Assembly (NCBI GenBank): GCA_022592445.1
Contig: JABYQR010000058.1
Span: forward strand, 103,848-167,847
Source of the DNA: Cytidiella melzeri
Lineage: Eukaryota > Basidiomycota > Agaricomycetes > Polyporales > Irpicaceae
Direction: 5' to 3'
DNA length: 64,000 nucleotides
Below, piece after piece: positions 56,134 through 64,000 of the stretch. The stretch's first letter is position 1; each line of letters begins with the position of its first letter. The notes below the pieces were generated by a model. That model saw nothing but the letters and a program-made list of their open reading frames with translations. It did not search any database and was not told the DNA's origin. Both the position numbers and the translations under genes were made by a program.

Positions 56134-58178
56134 TTACTGAGCGGTGGTAGTCTCACCCGCCTTTATCCTCTGACCTTCCTCAACCTTATCATGGCCCTTC
56201 TTACCCTCCATCTTGCCGAGTAGGACTTTCGCCTCGCCTTTCATTTTCGCCATGAAGCCCACCTTCTTCGCCTTTTCACCATCATCGTGATCGGTCGGGG
56301 ATGTACCTATATTTGAACAAAAATCCAGGGCTTAGACATGACAAAGATGCATACGCTGAAATTGCTTACCACCACCAAGCGGCTTCTCCTGAGCCTTCTC
56401 TCCAACAGGCTCACGCTCCTTGTCACGTTCTTCATGCTCTTTCGAGTAATCGCCTTCCAATGGGTGCATGTCAGCAGGGTGATAATCGGCGCCGTAGTCA
56501 TCGCCCTGGATACAGCAACATGTTAGCAGACTACTTCAATTAAGGGACGCAGGGAACAAATGGAGTAATGAACCTCAGTAAGGTCGATACCCTCTCCGCG
56601 ATGGTATTGCTCTCCTCCAACCGGCTTTCCTGCCCATTGCGCCCCCTTCCCTGCCGGGGCGTGAATGCGCGGCTGGAGATTGATGTGAAGCAAATCCGCC
56701 TGCAGCTCCGCGTGTTTCTCATTCTTTCGTCCCACAATGAGTATGGTATCGAAGTACGACTCTCGCATATTCCCCAATTGCCAGTATATAGCAGACTAGC
56801 GCAATTTGCTCACCTTGCTAGGCAAACTCTTCTTCTCATTGTCCTTTGCGTTCTCCTTCTTCACAACGTCTACGCCGACGGCCGCACCAATCGCAGCAGC
56901 TCCCGCCTTGCTACGACTACTTTTTGGTGGTAGTTGAGGCTGAGAATCAGCGCTCTTCACACCTTCCGCCTGAGCAGTGTCGGCGATATGCGCAATCTCT
57001 CCGGTCTTGGGGTCTGTTGGCTGCGACAGGTTGTTAACAGATGGGACAACACTCCTCTCGTCTGGAAGGACAGCAACACCGGCCTCGCCCGTCTGACCTG
57101 GTAGAGCACCTACACCGCCGCTCACAGCTGAGAATGTATCTTGTGATGGGAGTGTGACTGCGTCAAACGTCTTCGCATGGGTGCCAACAGCGGCAGAAGT
57201 GGCGCCTGTGATACCACGGCCACCTTCGTCGGGGAGGACAGCGACGCCGGACTCGCCGAGCGAACCTGGAAGAGCACCGACACCAGAAGAGTGGTCGCCT
57301 GGTTGCGCGCCATCAAGCTCGCGAGTTGGCAAAGAGCTAGGACCAACAGCAGTGGTGTGTCCTCCTGAGAGCAAAGCCATCTGAGAGGAAATACTGAATA
57401 TGAGATAAATGCACTTGCCATGCGTTACGCGATCCTTCGCATCGAATACCGTGTGTTGTACATTTGTTGCAGTGCCCTTGGCAGTCTCTGTCGCAGCAAC
57501 AGCGGCACCAGCAAGAGTCGCCGGCACCGCAGTGGAACGCTCATCTGGAAGCTTGACAACACTGGTATCAGCGAGAGATCCCGGCAGGGCACCAACCCCG
57601 CCGACTTTCTCTCCAGCTCTTGCACCCACTAGTTCTGTCGACGGCATGGACCTGTCATGTGCAATGTCATGTTCTGAAGCTGACACGGTGCCTTGTGGAT
57701 TGGTCATCCCAGCTATACACAAATTGAGTTGTACGGTCATGTACATTAACGGTATGGAAAACGCACGGATGTATTCAGACATCTTATCCGCCATCGACTT
57801 GGGCAGATACTGTCCAATCATTCCCGCTGCAGCAGGAACGTATACCTGCGCGGTTTCAGTCACACTCTGTGCGACACTTCTGGCGGTGTCTGTGACGGCA
57901 CTCGTAATCTCTGCGCCGACAGGTCTGGCCTCCTGGCTGTTGGGGTATGCCCCAGGAAACTCGTTTCCAGGGGTTGATACAGCCGACGGTAAAGACGTCT
58001 CAGCAGTGGTGCCAGGGCGCATGTTCTTCTCCTCGAAGAGCTGTGCGGTCGTAGGATTCATAGACACTGCGTTGGCGGGTTCGGTGGGTTCGTTTTGAAG
58101 AGCAGAAGTCGTCTGGACCGCCCATTCGCCTGTTGGGGTGCCAGGGTGGACATCGAGCTGAGGTGGAATTCCAGACAT
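56134..58178 (-). CDS. Repeat-bearing hydrophilic protein, possibly stress-related
   Basis: Minus-strand ATG at 58178 (MSGIPPQLDVHPGTPTGEWA). The N-terminal part has an amphipathic helix (VTDTARSVAQSVTETAQVYV, then YLPKSMADKMSEYI). Three copies of a repeat follow: VGALPGSLADTSVVKLPDER, VGALPGSLGESGVAVLPDEG and VGALPGQTGEAGVAVLPDER. A Gly/Ala stretch (AGAAAIGAAVGVDVV) precedes a charged end (NEKHAELQADLLHINLQPRI, GDDYGADYHPADMHPLEGDY, then many Lys and Glu), stopping at 56134 after IKAGETTTAQ. One intron near 57770-57715 is clear and another near 57430 uses a GTAACG donor. The very hydrophilic, Ala/Gly-rich make-up recalls LEA or dehydrin-type proteins, and relatives with the GALPG repeat seem common in Agaricomycetes. 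No enzyme motif is present. Function inferred only from composition. Confidence 0.7.
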
Positions 58179-60606
58179 GTTGGTGGTTGTGATCGATAAT
58201 TATGAAGATTTTTTAATCGTAAGATGGTCGTAAGAGCAGAGATAGTGGGACTTTCTGCGTCGTTGCGGGAGGCTTATATGTGGCCGCGACAAGTGCATCA
58301 TGCTGGAGCAACTGTGCCACTCGCGATCGCTTCAGCCTGCTGCCATGTGGCACTGACGTAGCTTGACTCAAGGTGAATACCATGACGTCGCGAATGCTTG
58401 TTTACTCTTGTTACAATCTCAAGCTCCGATGCTCCTTCCTTGTTTGGAGAACAGAGTTTGAAAAAGACAGCATATTATGATCAGTAGTCTCGTTCCCAAA
58501 CGGTCGGGAGACACTGGTCGCTGCGCTCCCAGAGGCAGTCGCCAGGGCTCCTGCCATTCATAGTAGTTTTGATGGTGCGATTTCAGAGTCTAAAGCGAGA
58601 ATTTGATGGCGCGGATTGTAGGTTCTGCGGTACACGCCCAGGCGAAGCCTGGGTGCTGGAGTATGTTTGGGTGTGTATGTACTGTACAGCGTTTCGTCAC
58701 GTCGCGCCGATATGTCCCGCGCGTGCATCACTCCGACAAAACAATCATTGATCCTGTCGACATACTCCTCGGGATAGCACACCGATGTCCTAGTAAGATC
58801 GTGCGTAGACTTGCTCTGTAGGACCTGTGGACAGTGTAACGACAAGAGATGTACAGTTGTAGCAAATATCCAGCCTTAGTGCTCACGGTGTGCGCCAGAT
58901 GTAGAATAATTTTGATATCCAGACCGTCGCACCAACAGCATCCATTAGAATTCAGTTTTGTTCACACTGTTGCACTGACACGATATATTAGAATATTTCA
59001 ATTATGCTATCAGCAACAATGGTGAAAACAACAGTACACAAGAGCGAGGAAGCGACAGTATGGCACAGCATCTGGAAAAAAGTTTTTGTCCGGACTTACC
59101 AGCGAGAGTCCAGAGGATCCCGTACTTGTCTGGCACAGTCCGAACCGATGCTATGATGTCCAGACATGTCCGAGGTAGTCCCCACATACAGCGAGGTGTC
59201 CAGCGCGGTCTGCAGCAACACCCAAGTACTCATTGTCAAGTAGAGCGGTATTAGTCATTCTAGGGTACTTGGTATACAACATTGTCTATCTGAACATATT
59301 GTACAGTGTTGGGATTCGTGGGGTGTGATACAGGATGCTGTTATAACATCAGTAAACAGGTCTATGGCTACGGGGAGTTGGGTAGAAGTGGTAGCATTTG
59401 TAGCCCTCGTACACAAGTACCCTATCTAGTAGCGCTACGGAATATATCTTTTACTCCGTATACTGAATACCAGACTACACGGCAATGTAGTACTCCGAAG
59501 TCCTCTGTAGCACCAGTTGTGTAGCTTTTGTAGCCTCATGTATCTCTTGTACCCCATGTACTTGATTGTTCTGATCAAACACGAGTGCTTTAAGAAAACA
59601 ATGTATTTATTACGTGCAACTAGTAAGCTAGGATACTCGAAACTACTATTTATCAGTGAGTCGGTGGGGTTTTAGTTGCTGTCATCGTCCCCAACTCAAC
59701 TTGCCAAGTCCTGGAGCGCGTTCTGCTTTGCGGTGTCCGACAGACCTAGAGGCTTGTCTCGTATGTGCTCAATGCCTCCAAGGCGGCTGGTGGATAGTGT
59801 GAGATACATGCAGCAAAACAAATCATGACAACACAAAACTCACAGTATATTCTTGAACAAGCTGTGGCAAATTTTTGTGGTGATGGCAGCGTCCAGTCTG
59901 GCCCAGTCCTCGAGCTGGACAAGGTGCTGTTTGACAATTTGCTTGTAAGTTGTTTTGCGGAACTTGTGGCCTTTCTGTTCCTGTCGTCCTGATGCCCAGT
60001 GTTGCAGACCAAAGCAAACCTGTATGTGCTCTTATTATTGACAACAGCAGAGGTATGAGCCAACCATATGACGTACTGTTAAAACTATATAATATAATAT
60101 GATATGTAGTTTCCCACGCCTTATTACAAGGACGCTTTAGGTAGCAGAGTTCCCACAGTCTTGATATGGGAATTATGCAGCCGTATATGGAAACTCAAGT
60201 AGTAACCATCACATTAGCTGAGACATACAGAGATGGATTGTAGTAGTACTATATATATATATACGCCTGTGTTCTAGTAGCATAGGAAATGACATGGAAA
60301 GCACGTAGTACAACTCCAGAGGATGCCTAAAGCATACATCTGAGGACAAGTACTAGCATGAGCCATTTACTCATTATGTACGCCTCTGGTACAAGTGCTG
60401 AGCCTAGTCATACAATGAGTCATGTACTCATAGCATGAGTCATGCATAAGTCATGCACTTAGTAATACAGTAGAATAGCTGAAGTAGACATGTATAGTAG
60501 TTGCTTACATAAGTAGATACAGACATGTATATAAGCAGAGCTGCTGAAGCAGCAAGAGTAATAAGACTCATCTTTGAAGCTTAACCCCTCGCACACATCC
60601 CACTTT
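58179..60606. other. Repeat-rich intergenic DNA, probable old LTR material
   Basis: No gene is supported. From about 59.2 kb the sequence is full of short recurring words (gtacttg, tagtagtac, catgagtcat) with a TA run at 60248-60262. The last 250 bases look like a promoter: TGAGTCA sites at 60416-60422 and 60436-60442, a TAAGTCA variant at 60447-60453, and a TATATAAG box at 60528-60535. This could be part of the LTR below or an older LTR next to it. Confidence 0.4.
60416..60453 (+). promoter_or_regulatory. Cluster of TGAGTCA (Gcn4/AP-1-type) bZIP sites
   Basis: Two exact TGAGTCAT sites and one TAAGTCAT variant sit within 38 bases, about 75-110 bases upstream of a TATATAAG box (60528). TGAGTCA is the known target of fungal Gcn4/Cpc1-type bZIP factors. 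The spacing to the TATA box suits an upstream activating region. Confidence 0.45.
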
Positions 60607-60679
60607 GTTATGTGTCACAGATTTTCAATGTTTCTACAAGACTTGCCTTACCAGGCAACGGTATTATTGGGAATATTTA

Positions 60680-60795
60680 AGCGCTTGTCAAGCGCTTATC
60701 CAGCGCTTATCCGGTGTCTATTTAGGCGCTTATCCAGCGCTTATCTGGCGCTTATCAGGCGCCTATTCCGGCGCTTATTCTCAGTGCCTATCAAT
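60680..60795 (+). repeat. Ten-copy degenerate tandem repeat, about 11 bp unit
   Basis: Units near GCGCTTATCCA recur in series: GCGCTTGTCAA, GCGCTTATCCA, GCGCTTATCCG, a GTGTCTATTTA variant, GCGCTTATCCA, GCGCTTATCTG, GCGCTTATCAG, GCGCCTATTCC, GCGCTTATTCT, then GTGCCTATC. Unit length is 11 with occasional 12, near one helical turn. Confidence 0.8.
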
Positions 60796-60865
60796 TGATG
60801 CGCTGATGCGCCTCCTGTCTCTGATGCGCTGGTGCGCTCCTTTCCTTATCTGTGTATCACATGAT

Positions 60866-60963
60866 AGAACTCTCTGGAACCTTGTGGAACTTGCTGGAAC
60901 TATGATGTCATAGTATAGAACATTCCATTAGATGATGTCATAGTTCTTAGAACCTTCTGGAAA
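60866..60963 (+). promoter_or_regulatory. Heat-shock-element array
   Basis: Four nGAAn units separated by exactly 5 bases (AGAAC at 60866, GGAAC at 60876, 60886 and 60896) form a step-type heat shock element. A two-unit AGAACATTCC lies at 60917-60926. A perfect nGAAnnTTCnnGAAn triplet (AGAACCTTCTGGAAA) lies at 60949-60963. Two TGATGTCAT (ATF/CREB-like) words sit between them near 60903 and 60933. The TATA box follows about 205 bases downstream. Binding by heat shock factor Hsf1 is the known role of such elements. Confidence 0.6.
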
Positions 60964-61306
60964 AGTCTAGCCTTGTCTTAGAACAAGCTAAAACAAGTCT
61001 AGCCTTGGAACTGGGTCATGGGGTCAGGTCATGGGGACAATTGCTATTGGTTGATTATTGAAGTGGCACCACTAGGGCATAGGGCATGCTTAGTAAGGTA
61101 GATTACTTCGCTTACTCATGTAGGTATTAGGGGTCTTAGGGTAGTACCTGGGGTCTTCCCCTTCATGTATATATAGAGGCACTCCTGAGGGCATATCCCC
61201 TCAGTCTTATCCACTCTGTTGATAAAGGACTACTCTGTACTCCCCAGTACTTCGCTCACCACACCTCTTACTCTCTATCTCATTATCTCCCCCTCAAGTC
61301 TAACAC

Positions 61307-61916
61307 TTATCTGGTGAGTTGTAACCTTAACTGTTACATTTGGATAAGACTGCACCTACCCCCTCACGTCTCTGGACGTGCTGGAGGTTTTCTTTCCCTT
61401 TCTTCTAGGTCTTGTGCCTGTGCGTGGGCCCCTTACAAACCCTCTAGACATAGAGGTAGCCGGACCATAGGCTTTAAGTGGTAGTCATGTCTAGGCTTTG
61501 CCTTGATGTGCACAACTTGAATCACCCTCTCGCCCGACGCTCCTAGAGCTGATCAGAGCAGGGGTTGGCATTATGCCAACATGATGAAAGTGTGCCTCCC
61601 CACAGGCGATAGTGGAGTCTGGTGTCAGACAGCTCGTTATAAGAGCTAGACAACAGGACTAGAAACCCATGAGTGCCTAGGCACGTAGACGGGTAACTTG
61701 TTCTGGCCGGACTTAGGGTCAGTGTAATACTGATCCGCCAACCATTTGCCACACGGGTGGAACCGTGACGGAGATCCTATACACCACCAGACCTGGAGAG
61801 AGAGTCCAGGCCGACGCCAGCACTACCCCACGCACACACAGGACCTCTCCTTTATGGAGATTTGTTTCGCACACCACTGAGCTGACAAGCTCATCACACT
61901 TTGTCACACAGTCACT
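61307..61916 (+). other. Leader between presumed LTR and first ORF
   Basis: About 600 bases without a supported gene. The antisense frame that spans this and the next ORF is read as a shadow. The leader contains a pyrimidine-rich part and should include the primer-binding and packaging sequences, which I could not identify. Confidence 0.35.
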
Positions 61917-62696
61917 ATGCCACTCTCCCGCTACGTCACTGCTAAGACCGGCCGCAAGGCTCCCTACTCCATCCCCGTCCGCAATGAAGTCACCGGACTT
62001 CAAGAACGCTTTGCAGTCTCCAAGAAGACTCTCAACAAGTTCAAGGACACCGGCAAGCCTCGCCATGTCAAGTACCCTGACAACAAACCTCTCATCAAAA
62101 GGATTGATCTCGAAGAGCAAGCTTGCACCACCATTGAGCATGAGGAGAACCAAGCTCGTATGAGACAGCTCTCTAGTCTCATGTCTCAGCGAAGTCTTCT
62201 CGATAGAATTGAGAAACAGGAGAAGGAGAAAGCTGAAAAGCTCACTCTTCTTCAGCGAATCGAAGATCGAAATAGTCGCACTCATGTTCCCACTCCCACT
62301 CCTCTTCCCTCCAATCTCCACTTCCGTAAGACAAAGCTTATGCTTTGCCAACAGGAGTTCAAACCCATGATCACAGCAGCCTGTCAACAGCTTGAGCCTG
62401 TGCTCAACAAGCTGAACGCCTCTTTCGCAAGTGGTGGCCAATCTTCGGATGCACGGCTCAACACTTGTCGAGAAAATGTTCAGCTGCTGATTGGTTGGGT
62501 CTACATGATAGAACAGTGGTTCAAGGAGAACCATACGGATAAGATGTCGAATAGGGAATGGAGAATGTTGAAAAAGGACTTGAAAGGTTTGGGTAGAATT
62601 AGTTTTGTGGATATTCATCGGAGATGGGGGTATATCCTAGAGTTACTAGAAGGGCTGTTCAACATGAATGCCTTTGTATATGTGGAAACAGAATAA
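61917..62696 (+). CDS. Extra 5' ORF of the gypsy element, 259 residues, intact
   Basis: An uninterrupted frame from ATG 61917 (MPLSRYVTAKTGRKAPYSIP) to TAA 62694-62696. The N-terminal 60 residues are basic (VSKKTLNKFKDTGKPRHVKY), the middle is a long charged helix (MSQRSLLDRIEKQEKEKAEK, LTLLQRIEDRNSRTH), then a Pro/Thr linker. The C-terminal half is helical (LMLCQQEFKPMITAACQQLE, LLIGWVYMIEQWFKENHTDK, NREWRMLKKDLKGLGRI). No gag, protease or polymerase motif is present. It sits between the presumed LTR and gag, where most Ty3/gypsy elements have nothing. It could be a gag-like structural or nucleic-acid-binding protein, or a captured gene. It is intact while the following gag is broken. Confidence 0.55.
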   Translation: MPLSRYVTAKTGRKAPYSIPVRNEVTGLQERFAVSKKTLNKFKDTGKPRHVKYPDNKPLIKRIDLEEQACTTIEHEENQARMRQLSSLMSQRSLLDRIEKQEKEKAEKLTLLQRIEDRNSRTHVPTPTPLPSNLHFRKTKLMLCQQEFKPMITAACQQLEPVLNKLNASFASGGQSSDARLNTCRENVQLLIGWVYMIEQWFKENHTDKMSNREWRMLKKDLKGLGRISFVDIHRRWGYILELLEGLFNMNAFVYVETE

Positions 62697-62930
62697 AATG
62701 TATTGGCTGACAAGCCTCTTTTTACTTGGTGACAACTTCCTGAAAAGGATTTAATTTGTGAAAACAACTCTGACAAGAGTTCAATGTGTGAAAAGTGGTG
62801 TTTCTCTTCTTCTTATACTAGAAATAGTATTTCGCTTATCCTTTGCTAACTAAGAAATTAGAAGCAATGGCCATCAATCTAATGCTGGATCCAGCGCTGC
62901 CCCGCTGCTGCTGCTAACCTTACCCACTCT

Positions 62931-64000
62931 GTGACTTGTGGCAAGATCACGTTAATTGTTTACAACCCTTCGGTGGAGAACTTCAAGCAGCACATCTACC
63001 ACAACCTGAACACGGCCCAAAGGGATTTTACTCGTACAGTTGAAGGTGGAGCAACTGCTGCCATAGTCCACAACATGATGAATCAAATGGTTCTCATCTG
63101 GAACACTCAGCTGTTGTTGTTGGAGGATAACCTCCAGGAATACGTTGACAAGGTCGCTCAAGACCTTATTCACAATGTGCTGCAGATACACAAGTTCAGC
63201 GGATGGACACTGACCTCGACATGGTCAAGACAACAATCACAAATGTTGTCAACAGATTAATCAGCTTCCCTTGTCTCAAGGACAAGGAGGATCCTCGCGC
63301 CAGCCTAAGATTGGCGAACCCCCGGAGTTCAACGGCACCAATGGCAAGGTCAAGTTCAACGAGTGGTTGAACAAGATCTCTCTGTGGCTTGTCCACGAGA
63401 ACATTGCTACAGACAGGCAACATATTGCCGTTGCGATGAACCGGCTCTCAGGCGCGGCGGCTCAATACATGGAGCCGTGGATCAAGAAGCTGACAAAGGG
63501 TCAGACAATTGGAACTGGGAAGAGTTCAAAACGAGCTCAAGGTACAATACGGACAACGGGACGACAAGGAAGGTGCTCGAAAGGAGCTCGATGCCTTGTT
63601 CAACAATACAGATCTGGCACACAAGAACTTCGTCAAGTATGCGGAAGATTCCGTAGCTTGGCAGGCTTTCTGGATACAGGACGACTTGCTTATTCACAAG
63701 CTCAAGCATGTCATCGAGAAGGATATGAGGCTGTCATGATTGGGAAAGATGAAAATCAAATCCCTACCACATGGCCTCATTCCTCACCTCTTGCTCGACA
63801 TTCACAAGAAGGTCTATCCGGAGAAAGCACAGGCCAGATCTTTGCGAAGGAGAAGGATACGTCCACTCCCATGGAGGTGGACGCGGCGGACAAAAAGAAG
63901 AAGAAGAACGAGAAGCGGAACAAGGGCAAAGGCAAGGAGGTGAACTCGACTGAAAAGTCAGAGAAGTTCTGCCACATCCATAAGTCAAAAGGACATAATA
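62931..64000 (+). pseudogene. Ty3/gypsy gag, frameshifted, runs off the window
   Basis: Blocks in different plus frames line up as one gag: ENFKQHIYHNLNTAQRDFTR and LEDNLQEYVDKVAQDLIHNV; then VQRMDTDLDMVKTTITNVVN. Next come PKIGEPPEFNGTNGKVKFNE, WLNKISLWLVHENIATDRQH, RLSGAAAQYMEPWIKKL; then NELKVQYGQRDDKEGARKEL and KNFVKYAEDSVAW. The last is a Lys-rich tail (KKKKKNEKRNKGKGKEVN) leading to CHIHKSKGHN at the very end. The order F.G......F...I..YL and WEEFK..L...YG is that of the retrotransposon gag capsid domain. Frame changes occur near 63195, twice within about 25 bases near 63520, and near 63735. The continuation past 64000 would be protease and polymerase. Confidence 0.75.

Larger units (their letters stand above)
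60607..61306 (+). repeat. Presumed 5' LTR (U3-R-U5) of the gypsy element
   Basis: The segment starts TGTTATGTGTCACAG and ends AAGTCTAACA, so it has TGTTA/TAACA terminal matches. It contains an 11-base tandem repeat, heat-shock-type elements, a TATA box (TATATATAG, 61168-61176), and a pyrimidine-rich part downstream of it, then an ORF with gag further on. The exact borders are inferred; no second LTR lies in the window to prove them, and no convincing primer site was found after 61306. Confidence 0.45.

Noticed and set aside
57360..57440. Hydrophobic segment in the long frame of the repeat-bearing protein (CIYLIFSIS)
   Set aside because: It coincides with a 48-base GT-AG segment that splices in frame, so it is better read as an intron than a membrane helix.
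61719..62618. Minus-strand open frame of 299 codons
   Set aside because: It is antisense to the well-formed 259-residue plus-strand ORF, covers the leader as well, and shows no recognisable words. It is most likely a shadow.
1..64000. Gene cluster for secondary metabolism or a prokaryote-like defence island
   Set aside because: No polyketide, peptide or terpene synthase is present, gene orientation is mixed, and the genes belong to unrelated core and mobile categories.

Overview
The window is nuclear DNA of a fungus, most likely a basidiomycete of class Agaricomycetes. The evidence is dense GT-AG introns of about 45-70 bases, a DUF6533-type membrane protein, a TKL-like kinase with an MLKL-like helical front end, an expanded agaricomycete-type orphan family, and Tc1/mariner, Ty1/copia and Ty3/gypsy elements of fungal type. 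The species cannot be named from this sequence. No tRNA, rRNA or CRISPR was recognised.

Layout. 1-1.0 kb: the 3' part of a multicopper oxidase gene. 1.3-2.5 kb: an orphan protein. 2.87-6.04 kb: a Tc1/mariner (IS630-like) transposon with matching inverted ends, TA target sites and a broken transposase. 6.4-16.7 kb: a decayed accessory stretch. It holds a pseudogene with a viroplasmin/RNase H1-N-like C-terminus, a coiled-coil orphan, a member of an expanded family with an in-frame stop, a Ty1/copia remnant (one LTR, a half-tRNA primer site and a broken gag) and two more orphans. 17.6-25.7 kb: a large intact ZNFX1/Hrr1/SAD-3-like helicase gene. 25.9-40.4 kb: core-like genes. These are a minus-strand protein of unknown role, a RanBP2-type zinc-finger protein, a DUF6533 membrane protein, a mitochondrial RRM protein and a large multidomain kinase. 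40.4-47.4 kb: sparse, with one secreted protein and unresolved coding-like fragments. 47.4-48.7 kb: a Gti1/Pac2 (WOPR) transcription factor. 48.7-51.9 kb: nothing resolvable. 52.0-55.8 kb: the mismatch-repair gene PMS2 (yeast PMS1). 56.1-58.2 kb: a repeat-bearing orphan protein. 58.2-64.0 kb: retroelement territory, with LTR-like promoter DNA carrying bZIP-type sites and a heat-shock-element array, an intact extra 5' ORF, and a frameshifted Ty3/gypsy gag that runs off the window.

The genes do not form one pathway. Two themes stand out. Mobile elements lie close to a helicase whose relatives act in small-RNA silencing, though proximity alone proves nothing. The kinase joins an MLKL-like helical region, a TKL-like kinase domain and an uncharacterised C-terminal domain in one predicted chain. 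The most checkable new observation is the heat-shock-element array in the presumed U3 region of the gypsy element.
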